A stretch of DNA of 12,011 nucleotides from CALXXL01 sp964512385 (GCA_964512385.1 CAZEHZ010000067.1:1-12011), one strand, 5' to 3'; shown: positions 1 to 6,716, numbered from the stretch's first letter. A program made the numbers and translations. The notes: generated by a model not told the origin, from the sequence alone.

Positions 1-2115
1 GTCCAGCCATTTTGACTGCAGTTCATCGCCCTCTTCAATGCCGAAACGGTCAAAAATTTTAATAATTCGATCCGAGCCGAACAACCGCATCAAATTATCT
101 TCCAGCGACACATAAAACTTACTGGCTCCCGGATCGCCCTGCCGGGAACAACGCCCCCGCAACTGCCGGTCAATACGCCGGGAATCATGCCGGGAACTGC
201 CGATTACAAACAAACCGCCCAACTCCACTACGCCAGGCCCCAACTTAATGTCAGTACCTCGCCCGGCCATATTGGTGGCTACGGTTACGGCGCCTTTTTG
301 CCCGGCCAAAGCCACAATTTCCGCTTCACTTTTATTATTTTTAGCATTCAACACGTTATGCGGAATGTTTTTACGCTTCAACATGCGGCTTAAAATTTCG
401 GAATCTTCCACCGAAATCGTACCCAGCAAAATCGGTTGGCCTTTGGCATGGCGCTCTGCTACGGCGTCCACAATGGCGTTAAATTTTTCCCGCTTAGTTT
501 TGAAAATCGAGTTGCGTTCATCCAACCGGGTGCATGGCCGATTGGTGGGAATTACAATAACATCCAACTTATAAATCTGGTGGAACTCATTGGCTTCCGT
601 TTCCGCCGTACCGGTCATCCCCGCCAATTTCTTGTATAAGCGGAAATAATTCTGAATGGTAATGGTGGCCATGGTTTGAGTTTCCGGTTCAATCTGCACC
701 TTTTCCTTGGCTTCCAAAGCCTGATGCAGACCGTCGTTAAACCGGCGCCCCGGCATTAACCGCCCGGTATGTTCATCCACAATCAACACCTTGCCGCCCT
801 GTACCACATAATGTACGTCCTTTTCAAACAGACAATACGCTTTCAGTAACTGCGACAAACTGTGCAAACGTTCACTTTTTGCACTATATTCCGCCTCAAA
901 CGCCATGCGCTTGGCACTGCGGGCGGCTTCATCCAGCGTTTCATCGGTATCAATATCATGTATTCCCATCAGCAAGTCCGGCATCACAAAGATTTCCGGG
1001 TCATCCGGCGACACCGCCAACCGGCCTTTAGCCGTCAAATCCGCCGCCTGAGTCTTTTCATCAATGGCAAAATACAGCACGCTCTGAACCTCCTGCAGTA
1101 ATCCCTGATTCATGGAACTGCTGCGTACTTTGGACTCATAACGCTCAACTTCTTTCAACAAATTACCATCTTCCAGCATACGCATCAACACTTTATGTGT
1201 CGGCATGCCAAAACGCACCTGAAGCAGTTTTTCCACCGCTTTTTCATGTTCTTCAGGCTTATGTCCCGGCTTATCCAGTATCTCTTTAGCTTCACGAGCC
1301 AAACGGGAGCAGACCTCATTCTGCAATTTAAACACTTGATCCACCGCACCGACCAAGCCGCTGAACTGCTCATTGCCGCCGTTCGGCACCGGGCCGGAAA
1401 TAATCAGCGGTGTACGGGCTTCGTCAATCAGAATACTGTCAATTTCGTCAACAATCGCATAATAGTGGTCACGCTGAACCAGTTGACGCTTGTCCGCCGC
1501 CATCCCCATATCCCGTAAATAGTCAAACCCGAATTCACTGTTCGTACCATAGGTGATATCGGCGGCATACTGCATACGGCGTTCGTCCGCCGGCATCATG
1601 GAACGCAGACACCCCACGGTTAAACCTAAATATTTATATACCGCACCCATCCATTCAGAGTCGCGTTGCGCCAAATAATCATTCACCGTTACCAGCTGGC
1701 AGTTTTTTCCGGTTAAGGCGTTCAAGTATAACGGCATTGTGGCCACTAAAGTCTTACCTTCACCGGTGGCCATTTCCGCAATATTGCCCCATTCCAAGGC
1801 GATACCGCCCATAATTTGCACATCAAACGGCACCATATCCCATTTTAAGGTTTGCCCGCAAACCTCAACTTCAGTGCCGACCATACGGCGACAGGCATTT
1901 TTTACGGTAGCGAAAGCCTCGCACATAATATCGCCGGTAGTTTCGCCGTTGGCCAAACGTGCCCGGAACTCTTCCGTTTTATGTTTCAGCTCGTCATCCG
2001 ACAATTTCTGATATTCGGCTTCCAACGCATTTATTTTACGCACCAGCGGCATCATCCGTCGCAAGTCCCGTTCTGACTTGGTGCCGAAAACTTTTTTTAG
2101 AATATATGTTATCAT
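1..2115 (-). CDS. secA: Protein translocase subunit SecA, 5' portion (C-terminus beyond window)
   Basis: SecA is the ATPase motor that drives unfolded preproteins through SecYEG at the inner membrane. The first 705 codons are present. Visible motifs are Walker A MATGEGKT (residues 115-122, K121), Walker B DEID (223-226) followed by SILIDEARTPLIISG, VDEHTGR (446-452), the start of motor domain 2, TNMAGRGTDI (614-623) and the arginine-finger region GRCSRQGDPGAS (654-665). The ATG at 2115 is preceded by AGGAGA at good spacing. Compared with E. coli as I remember it (D209, R509), the distance from Walker B to GRGTDI is about 95 residues longer. The extra sequence lies roughly at residues 265-400 in the preprotein cross-linking domain, and comparable insertions are known in Bacteroidetes SecA. 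The usual SGRQGD is CSRQGD here, close to chlamydial GRCARLGDPGA. The helical wing, the C-terminal linker and any zinc-binding tail lie outside the window. The identification is certain. Confidence 0.98.
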   Translation of the reverse strand, partial: MITYILKKVFGTKSERDLRRMMPLVRKINALEAEYQKLSDDELKHKTEEFRARLANGETTGDIMCEAFATVKNACRRMVGTEVEVCGQTLKWDMVPFDVQIMGGIALEWGNIAEMATGEGKTLVATMPLYLNALTGKNCQLVTVNDYLAQRDSEWMGAVYKYLGLTVGCLRSMMPADERRMQYAADITYGTNSEFGFDYLRDMGMAADKRQLVQRDHYYAIVDEIDSILIDEARTPLIISGPVPNGGNEQFSGLVGAVDQVFKLQNEVCSRLAREAKEILDKPGHKPEEHEKAVEKLLQVRFGMPTHKVLMRMLEDGNLLKEVERYESKVRSSSMNQGLLQEVQSVLYFAIDEKTQAADLTAKGRLAVSPDDPEIFVMPDLLMGIHDIDTDETLDEAARSAKRMAFEAEYSAKSERLHSLSQLLKAYCLFEKDVHYVVQGGKVLIVDEHTGRLMPGRRFNDGLHQALEAKEKVQIEPETQTMATITIQNYFRLYKKLAGMTGTAETEANEFHQIYKLDVIVIPTNRPCTRLDERNSIFKTKREKFNAIVDAVAERHAKGQPILLGTISVEDSEILSRMLKRKNIPHNVLNAKNNKSEAEIVALAGQKGAVTVATNMAGRGTDIKLGPGVVELGGLFVIGSSRHDSRRIDRQLRGRCSRQGDPGASKFYVSLEDNLMRLFGSDRIIKIFDRFGIEEGDELQSKWLD

Positions 2116-2190
2116 ACCTGTTGTCTCCTGTTCAATAGTTGCGTTGAATATATTACGCCACTAAATTTTTCTGCCTGTTACGCCTTGTAA

Positions 2191-2270
2191 ATATTGAATA
2201 TTCGCCTACAAACGCCGCCTGCTTTTGCTACAGGCCGCCGCTCCCTTTGGCGCAAGCGGATATTCAAAAT
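2191..2270. repeat. Structured intergenic inverted repeat in the secA leader region
   Basis: Two 15-base arms, ATATTGAATATTCGC (2191-2205) and GCGGATATTCAAAAT (2256-2270), are complementary at 13 of 15 positions, and one of the two mismatches is a possible G:U pair. Between them lies a small hairpin, GCCTG (2217-2221) with CAGGC (2231-2235), around a 9-base loop. A second possible 5-bp pairing, CCGCT (2238-2242) with AGCGG (2255-2259), would compete with the outer right arm. The element lies between the upstream operon's terminator and secA, so it could be part of the secA 5' leader or a dispersed intergenic palindrome. TTACGCC occurs twice nearby (2154-2160, 2178-2184). I cannot tell from one copy whether it is repeated in the genome. 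Confidence 0.5.
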
Positions 2271-2348
2271 TCACCAGACATCCGTTTAACTTTCACCCTG
2301 CTTCCACCTGCCAACCAGCCTTAAAACCTCTGCAATTACCTGATTTCT

Positions 2349-2381
2349 AAAAATTAGAAAAGCCCGCCAAAGGGGGCGGGC
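2349..2381 (-). terminator. Intrinsic terminator of the EIIA/zinc-ribbon/pyrE operon
   Basis: Read on the minus strand, GCCCGCC (2381-2375) pairs perfectly with GGCGGGC (2368-2362) across a 6-base CCCTTT loop. The stem is followed by TTTTC and then, after TAA, another run of five T. It starts 16 bases after the pyrE stop codon and reads in the same direction. This is the clearest rho-independent terminator in the window. It separates the pyrE operon from secA, which implies that secA has its own promoter in 2116-2348, although I could not pick one with confidence. Confidence 0.9.
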
Positions 2382-2396
2382 AATCCGGGTAACGCC

Positions 2397-2963
2397 TTAT
2401 TTAGAGCCGGGTCGATCAATAGCTTCGCCGGCTTTACACATCGGGCATTCCGCCGGTTCATAAGTCGGCAGCTGTAACTTTAACAAGCTCTGATGCGGAA
2501 CGTCAAACGTCGCCTTGCCGCCGGAACGATCCACCAGCACCGCCACGCCGACTACTTCGCCGCCGTGAGCCCGTACCAAATCAATCGTCTGCCGTACCCG
2601 GCCGCCTTCGGTAATTACATCTTCCGCCACCAAAACTTTTTCACCCGGCTTAAGCGCAAAACCGCGTTTCAGCACCAGTTGACCGTCTTCTTTGTCGGCA
2701 AAAATCGCCCGCACGCCTAACGCCCGGCCGACTTCCTGCCCCACAATCAAGCCGCCGACGGCCGGAGAGATTACGGTTTCCACCTCTACACCGGCAAATT
2801 TATCGGCTAAAACCCGGCAAAGCGTCTCTGCTTTATCCGGATACTGCAATAACAGTGCGGCCTGAAAAAAACGATTGCTGTGTTTACCGCTGCGCAACTG
2901 AAAATGACCGGTAAGCAACGCTTTGGAATCTTCAAAAATTTTTATGATTTCTTGTTCTGTCAT
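2397..2963 (-). CDS. pyrE: Orotate phosphoribosyltransferase (Thermus-type family)
   Basis: This cytosolic enzyme converts orotate and PRPP to orotidine 5'-monophosphate in pyrimidine synthesis. The 188-aa protein has the N-terminal FQLRSGKHSNRFFQ region (21-34), the conserved VISPAVGGLIVGQEVGR segment (64-80) and the PRPP-binding loop VLVAEDVITEGGR (110-122, E114 D115). The C-terminal ECPMC (172-176) and a final RPGSK match the cysteine-containing tail of the Thermus-family PyrE proteins (TIGR01367, from memory) and not the E. coli type. Length is normal for that family. The loop has Glu119 where Thr, Ser, Ala or Arg is usual. An AGGA ribosome site lies upstream of the ATG. The gene is last in a three-gene operon, 20 bases after the zinc-ribbon gene and followed by a strong terminator. 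Confidence 0.95.
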   Translation of the reverse strand: MTEQEIIKIFEDSKALLTGHFQLRSGKHSNRFFQAALLLQYPDKAETLCRVLADKFAGVEVETVISPAVGGLIVGQEVGRALGVRAIFADKEDGQLVLKRGFALKPGEKVLVAEDVITEGGRVRQTIDLVRAHGGEVVGVAVLVDRSGGKATFDVPHQSLLKLQLPTYEPAECPMCKAGEAIDRPGSK

Positions 2964-2983
2964 TATATTTCCTCAACATATTT

Positions 2984-3376
2984 CTACCGGAAAGTATCCG
3001 GTGATGATGGTTCTATCCATAAGTGAAAGTCCACGGTACGGTTACCGAACTGCATAGTAATAATGGTGTTTAAGCGAGTCAGCAATAACGCATACGGAAT
3101 ACGAATCTCTCCGGCGGCGGTGGCTACTGCCACGTTACAATCGCCCAGAATATCTTCTGCCCCGCGAATTGCCTGCACTAAATTGAGCATCCGCTCCAAT
3201 TTACCCCGCAACGCTTCATCCAGCTCATACGATGCATGACATTCCGGGCAAACGATCTGAAAATCGCGCGCCGCAACATCTGACAAATTAAACTTTATCA
3301 CCGCTTTGCAATCTTCATTGAAACAATGAAAATCCATCTGAGCCTTAGCTCCGGCGGAGAAACTCTTTTCCGGCAT
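2984..3376 (-). CDS. Small zinc-ribbon protein of unknown function
   Basis: I do not recognise a named family for this 130-aa protein. The N-terminal part has two cysteine pairs, CFNEDC (C18, C23) and CPEC (C43, C46), about 20 residues apart, which looks like a treble-clef or rubredoxin-like zinc ribbon. The rest is a helical stretch (about 52-72, DEALRGKLERMLNLVQAI) and a short beta-rich tail ending in a Trp-containing segment. There is no signal peptide or membrane helix, so it is probably cytosolic. I chose the ATG at 3376 because AGGAG (3388-3384) lies seven bases upstream; a TTG one codon earlier would be too close. It sits between the EIIA gene (26-base gap) and pyrE (20-base gap), so it is co-transcribed with both. 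A nucleic-acid or protein-binding adaptor role would be a guess. Confidence 0.8.
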   Translation of the reverse strand: MPEKSFSAGAKAQMDFHCFNEDCKAVIKFNLSDVAARDFQIVCPECHASYELDEALRGKLERMLNLVQAIRGAEDILGDCNVAVATAAGEIRIPYALLLTRLNTIITMQFGNRTVDFHLWIEPSSPDTFR

Positions 3377-3402
3377 CAATATACTCCTGTTAAAAGGCCA
3401 AA

Positions 3403-3870
3403 TTATTCGCCATCGCTCTGACGGCTTACCACCTTTAAGATTTCACTGCTGTTGCCGTGATTGGCGACGATTTCTTCAATTACTTCCGGATTGCGCAGCT
3501 TGCGGGATACGGAACCGAGCAACTGCAAATACTCTTCCGGGCGTTCATCCGCCGCCATAATATAAACAATCACCCGTACCGGCTGGTCGTCCTGGCTCTG
3601 ATAATCGGCAATCGGCTCATTACAAACGCCGATAATGATAATGGGATTCGGAATATTATTTACACGAATATGCGGCAAGCCCAAACCGTTACCCACCCCG
3701 GTGGTCATCATCTGCTCACGCTTCCAGGTAAGACGGAAGATCAGGTCTCTGTCCAATTGAGAAAGTTCTGCGGCTTTTGAAATTATTTCATTCAAAACTT
3801 CCAGCTTGTTTTTGCCTTTAAGCACCACGATAGAATTCGTGTCGATGTACTTAGTAAAAGAAACCTTCAT
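3403..3870 (-). CDS. PTS EIIA domain protein, fructose/nitrogen-regulatory type
   Basis: This 155-aa protein is a stand-alone EIIA domain of the mannitol/fructose/Ntr superfamily. These proteins accept phosphate from HPr or NPr on a histidine and then either feed a sugar permease or act as regulators. The active-site His is H67 in GLGLPHIRV (62-70), matching the G-x-x-x-PH pattern of the family. The conserved C-terminal helix region LQLLGSVSRKLRNPEVIEEI (115-134) is also present. No EIIB or EIIC gene lies nearby, and the gene leads an operon with a zinc-ribbon protein and pyrE, so a regulatory (PtsN-like) role is more likely than transport; that is inference. The ATG at 3870 is preceded by GGAGG five bases upstream. 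A TTG at 3882 in the same frame overlaps that ribosome site and is rejected. Confidence 0.88.
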   Translation of the reverse strand: MKVSFTKYIDTNSIVVLKGKNKLEVLNEIISKAAELSQLDRDLIFRLTWKREQMMTTGVGNGLGLPHIRVNNIPNPIIIIGVCNEPIADYQSQDDQPVRVIVYIMAADERPEEYLQLLGSVSRKLRNPEVIEEIVANHGNSSEILKVVSRQSDGE

Positions 3871-4044
3871 TACAGCCTCCAAGTAAATGCGGGCAACTGC
3901 CCAGTTTTATATAAAAAAATATCTTTCTAAAAACCATTCAAAATAATTTAATCACTCAAACGTATTTTTCAACTTTTTTTCGCAAAAAAATCACGCTTTA
4001 TTCGTTATTTTACCTTTTTACCCCGGTTTAGGCATCTCTAATAC
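3871..4044. other. AT-rich divergent intergenic region
   Basis: This stretch separates the minus-strand EIIA operon from the plus-strand epimerase gene. It is rich in A and T runs, including T7-CGC-A7 at about 3974-3990, which suggests bent DNA or UP-element-like sequence. The leftward promoter for the EIIA operon must lie here. Several weak sigma70-like candidates can be drawn on the minus strand, such as TTGAAA with AT-rich -10 options, but none stands out, so I make no specific call. No open reading frame or RNA gene is apparent. Confidence 0.5.
3891..3902. promoter_or_regulatory. Short palindrome upstream of the EIIA ribosome site
   Basis: GGGCAACTGCCC has 5-base complementary arms (GGGCA/TGCCC) around two central bases. 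The two-base centre is too tight for a normal RNA hairpin, so it would more likely act as a protein-binding dyad, if it acts at all. It sits about 10 bases upstream of the GGAGG ribosome site of the EIIA gene, inside the expected 5' leader. It stands out as GC-rich in an otherwise AT-rich spacer. Confidence 0.3.
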
Positions 4045-4073
4045 TTGACTTGAACGGTTCAATATGGTATATT
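4045..4073 (+). promoter_or_regulatory. Sigma70-like promoter for the dipeptide epimerase operon
   Basis: TTGACT (4045-4050) and TATATT (4068-4073) are separated by exactly 17 bases. Each hexamer differs from its consensus by one base, which makes this the best promoter in the window. Transcription would start near 4080 and give a leader of about 33 bases before the ATG at 4114. The ribosome site in that leader is weak (GAAAG at about 4100-4104). Confidence 0.8.
4050..4062. promoter_or_regulatory. Operator-like palindrome inside the promoter spacer
   Basis: TTGAACGGTTCAA is a perfect 13-base palindrome, with 6-base arms TTGAAC/GTTCAA around one central G. It begins on the last base of the -35 hexamer and ends five bases before the -10, which is the classic place for a repressor to block RNA polymerase. 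No regulator gene is present in the window, so the binding protein is unknown. Confidence 0.5.
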
Positions 4074-4113
4074 TATGACTATTATTTTTAAATCAACTTG
4101 AAAGAATTACATT

Positions 4114-5217
4114 ATGAAGATATGTAAAATTCATGCCGGACACATGCGGCTGCCCCTGCGCACCCCGTTTGTTACCGCCTTGCGCCGCGTAGAGGAGATT
4201 GATGATATTGTACTGATTATTGAATGCGACAACGGCCGATCCGGTTACGGCGAAGCCCCGCCGACCGCCGTAATTACCGGCGATACTCATGGTTCCATCA
4301 TGTCCGCCATTAAGATTATCGCCCCCCAATTAATCGGCATGGATATCCAAGGCGAGTTTAACGCCATGCTGAATTTGATTCACTCCTCCCTGCTCCGTAA
4401 CACCAGCAGTAAAGCGGCGTTTGAAATCGCCTTGTATGACCTTTGGGCGCAAAGTTTGGATTTACCTTTACATAAAGCACTGGGGGGCGGCGTGGACTCG
4501 TTAAAGACCGACCTTACCATCAGCGTAAATCCGGTAAGCCAAATGGTGGAAGACGCTCTGGCGGCAGTTAAACGCGGGTTTGACCATCTAAAAATCAAGG
4601 TGGGTAAAAACTCGCAGGAGGATGTTCGCCGGCTGACCGCAATTCAGGAGGCCGTGGGCCGCAATATAAAACTGTCGATAGACGCCAATCAGGGCTGGAC
4701 GGCGAAAGAGGCGATAAAAGCCATGACGGTTCTGGAGGCCAGCGGCTTGGAGTTTGACTATCTGGAACAGCCGGTGAAGGCGGACGATATTGAAGGACTA
4801 AAATTGGTCACCAACTCCATCTCCACCCCGGTTTTGGCCGACGAAGCGGTGTTTTCCAGTCGGGACGCGATAAAAGTTCTGGAACTGCACGCCGCGGATT
4901 TAATCAATATTAAACTGATGAAGTCGGCCGGTATTTCCGATGCATTGCGCATTGCGGACTTAACCAAAATGTATAATTCCGAATGCATGATCGGCGCAAT
5001 GCTGGAAGGCCCCATAAGCGTGGCCGCCGCCGCCTGCTTTGCCGCCGCCAGACCTAATGTCGTTACCCGCTTTGACTTAGACGGCCCCATGCTGGCCGCC
5101 GTAAACCCGGTTCATGGCGGAGTATTGTTTAACGAAGCCGACATCACACTGCCCACCCTCCCCGGCCTGGGCATTACCGGCATCGACGGTTTAGATATGA
5201 CCTTGGAGATTAAATAA
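4114..5217 (+). CDS. Dipeptide epimerase (L-Ala-D/L-Glu type, enolase superfamily)
   Basis: This 367-aa enzyme belongs to the muconate-lactonising branch of the enolase superfamily. Its likely reaction converts L-Ala-D-Glu from murein tripeptide breakdown to L-Ala-L-Glu, so that ordinary peptidases can recover both amino acids (YcjG of E. coli, YkfB of B. subtilis). All catalytic positions are visible: K160-I-K162 with the general base, metal ligands D190 (SIDAN), E218 (YLEQP) and D243 (LADEA), and the second base K267 (NIKLMKSAG). R24 and the D321-L-D323 motif correspond by position to residues I recall as gripping the dipeptide ends in YkfB, which favours Ala-Glu specificity. Other dipeptide specificities occur in this family, so the substrate is inferred. 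There is no signal peptide, so it is cytosolic. It has its own strong promoter, and the next gene starts directly after its stop codon. Confidence 0.93.
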   Translation: MKICKIHAGHMRLPLRTPFVTALRRVEEIDDIVLIIECDNGRSGYGEAPPTAVITGDTHGSIMSAIKIIAPQLIGMDIQGEFNAMLNLIHSSLLRNTSSKAAFEIALYDLWAQSLDLPLHKALGGGVDSLKTDLTISVNPVSQMVEDALAAVKRGFDHLKIKVGKNSQEDVRRLTAIQEAVGRNIKLSIDANQGWTAKEAIKAMTVLEASGLEFDYLEQPVKADDIEGLKLVTNSISTPVLADEAVFSSRDAIKVLELHAADLINIKLMKSAGISDALRIADLTKMYNSECMIGAMLEGPISVAAAACFAAARPNVVTRFDLDGPMLAAVNPVHGGVLFNEADITLPTLPGLGITGIDGLDMTLEIK

Positions 5218-5856
5218 ATGATATCGGCAATACAATTTGCCAAAAGCGCCGGCGGCAAAATTCTGCGCAAACTTTATCAACGCAAGCATCATTATTTAGT
5301 GTTTGCCGTTCCGCATGCCGGCAATCCTCCGGCCGGGTCAATTCTGCCGCCGGATCTGCGGTTTACGCCGTTGACGCTGGAGCTGGTGAAAAATGCGTTT
5401 AAACGTCAGGCGTTACCTGCGCATAAATTCAATGCCTATGCATATTGCCTGCAGCGTAAAATTCCGGCGTTGGCGATTGTTAATTTTAACGACGAATTGC
5501 AGGGCTGTTCGTTTATCAATTTCAGCACAACTATAAAAACCTCCGGCGGCATCAGCGCACATCCGGATACTCAGCATGGCTTTATTCATGATACTTATGT
5601 TCTGCCCGCCGCCAGAGGCCACAAACTCGGCTTGGCGTTAAACCTTAGAATGTGTGAGCTTTATGCCGACAAAAAACTTTTCTGCACGGTGATTATGGAT
5701 AATATTCCGGCCATGCGGAACTGGAAAAATTGCGGTTGTAAACTGCTGGTTACTTTAGATTCGGTAAAATTGCCCGGTTACGGCTGGCGCACCAGACTTA
5801 CTCGGCTGGACAAGAGTGCCGCTGAATATATCGCGTTGCTGAGTTTTTCAAAGTAA
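5218..5856 (+). CDS. GNAT-like N-acetyltransferase
   Basis: This 212-aa protein looks like a GNAT-fold acyltransferase. The segment 137-151 (YVLPAARGHKLGLAL) resembles GNAT motif A, with R-G-H-K-L-G as the acetyl-CoA pyrophosphate loop, and is followed by IMDNIPAMRNWKNCGC, close to the N-x-x-x-x-x-x-x-x-x-G pattern of motif B. The first 110 residues are less recognisable and include several histidines and a GGISAHPDTQH stretch. The ATG follows the epimerase TAA with no gap. A GGAG inside the last codons of the epimerase gene is the likely ribosome site, so translation is probably coupled. Context suggests acetylation of an amino acid or peptide from cell-wall recycling, but that is speculation. 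Its last 59 bases overlap the end of the opposite-strand metallophosphoesterase gene. Confidence 0.75.
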   Translation: MISAIQFAKSAGGKILRKLYQRKHHYLVFAVPHAGNPPAGSILPPDLRFTPLTLELVKNAFKRQALPAHKFNAYAYCLQRKIPALAIVNFNDELQGCSFINFSTTIKTSGGISAHPDTQHGFIHDTYVLPAARGHKLGLALNLRMCELYADKKLFCTVIMDNIPAMRNWKNCGCKLLVTLDSVKLPGYGWRTRLTRLDKSAAEYIALLSFSK

Positions 5857-6706
5857 GCAGTAGAATTTGCGGTTTGCAGAACGTGCGGATTGGCACATTG
5901 CCGACTCCTAAACCACGGGTGGTCAGAATATCCTTGTCGCCGACATTCATAATGCCATCCAACTCCGCCTGAGTTTTGGTGGAGAGCAACGCAAGTAAGG
6001 CCACGCCGCCGGGCAAACGAATTTGACCGCCGTGATAGTGGCCGGCGACTTGCAAATCAAATTGGGCGGCATCGTCTTTCAGATAAAAATAAATATCCGG
6101 CCAATGCGTTAGTAATATTTTGTAATTATCGGTGGCAAACGCAGACTCCATTAAACTGGTGTCGTAGTTATCCCGCCGCACCTCGGCAATCCGGTCGGAG
6201 CCGAAAACGGTAATCTGCGCACCGTTGCGTTCTAAGTTTATACTTTGTTCATCCAAATAAATCAGCGAACTATTCTGCATTTGAGTCCGCATTTCGGCCT
6301 CGTGCGGGCCCCATGCGTCGTGATTGCCCAGCACCGCCACCACTGGGGCAATGCGGTTAAAATCCTCTAAAACATCAATCATATACTTTATGTCCGGCAC
6401 AAACTTATAAATCAAGTCGCCGGCACAAAAAATAACATCGGGTTTCGCCGCACGCAGTTGTTCGGCAATCTTAACTTCAAGCTCAAACGGTGTGCCGTGC
6501 AGGTCGCTTAAAACGGCAATGCGATAATCGTTAAACTCAACCGGAATGCGGGGCGAGCCAATCGTCCACTCCTCCGTTACCACGGTGGTAAGTTCATAAT
6601 GCCACCACACCAGCAAACCAATACCGCCAAGCAACAGCACAAGACTTAACGCAATTTTACCACGCCAAGTCTTGGGCCAATGCTTTTTTAGTCGCTTAAA
6701 CGCCAT
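5798..6706 (-). CDS. Membrane-anchored metallophosphoesterase (YkuE/YaeI/LpxG-like)
   Basis: This 302-aa calcineurin-like phosphoesterase has a basic N-terminus (about 1-17) and one membrane helix (about 18-36). Its two-metal centre follows the family order: D68-L-H70, GD97, GNHD (127-130), H201 in LTHWPD, and GHYHGGQ (222-228) with H223 and H225. The TRGLGVG segment (263-269) is typical of the YkuE/YaeI branch. That branch includes chlamydial LpxG, which hydrolyses UDP-2,3-diacylglucosamine in lipid A synthesis, so an LpxG-like role is plausible but not shown. The ATG at 6706 lies 10 bases after the ileS stop with no clear ribosome site, suggesting coupled translation. The core fold seems to end at LLLTLK (282-287); the last 15 residues form a tail that overlaps the convergent GNAT gene by 59 bases. 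I see no terminator after it. Confidence 0.9.
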   Translation of the reverse strand: MAFKRLKKHWPKTWRGKIALSLVLLLGGIGLLVWWHYELTTVVTEEWTIGSPRIPVEFNDYRIAVLSDLHGTPFELEVKIAEQLRAAKPDVIFCAGDLIYKFVPDIKYMIDVLEDFNRIAPVVAVLGNHDAWGPHEAEMRTQMQNSSLIYLDEQSINLERNGAQITVFGSDRIAEVRRDNYDTSLMESAFATDNYKILLTHWPDIYFYLKDDAAQFDLQVAGHYHGGQIRLPGGVALLALLSTKTQAELDGIMNVGDKDILTTRGLGVGNVPIRTFCKPQILLLTLKNSATRYIQRHSCPAE

Positions 6707-6716
6707 TTTTTACGGT

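Noticed and set aside
1195..1518. Plus-strand open frames over secA and ileS, for example this one and 9000-9497
   Set aside because: They lie wholly opposite well-recognised genes, their translations show no family features, and they follow from the codon pattern of the real minus-strand genes.
2191..2270. Integron attC site
   Set aside because: There is an inverted-repeat shape, but no paired RYYYAAC/GTTRRRY core sites and no cassette or integrase nearby.
3974..3990. T7-CGC-A7 as an intrinsic terminator
   Set aside because: The stem would be only A:T pairs with a 3-base loop, and it lies between divergent genes, where no transcript needs to end.
4050..4062. Gram-positive LexA (SOS) box
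   Set aside because: It shares GAAC and GTTC, but the arms are one base apart, whereas that box needs four.
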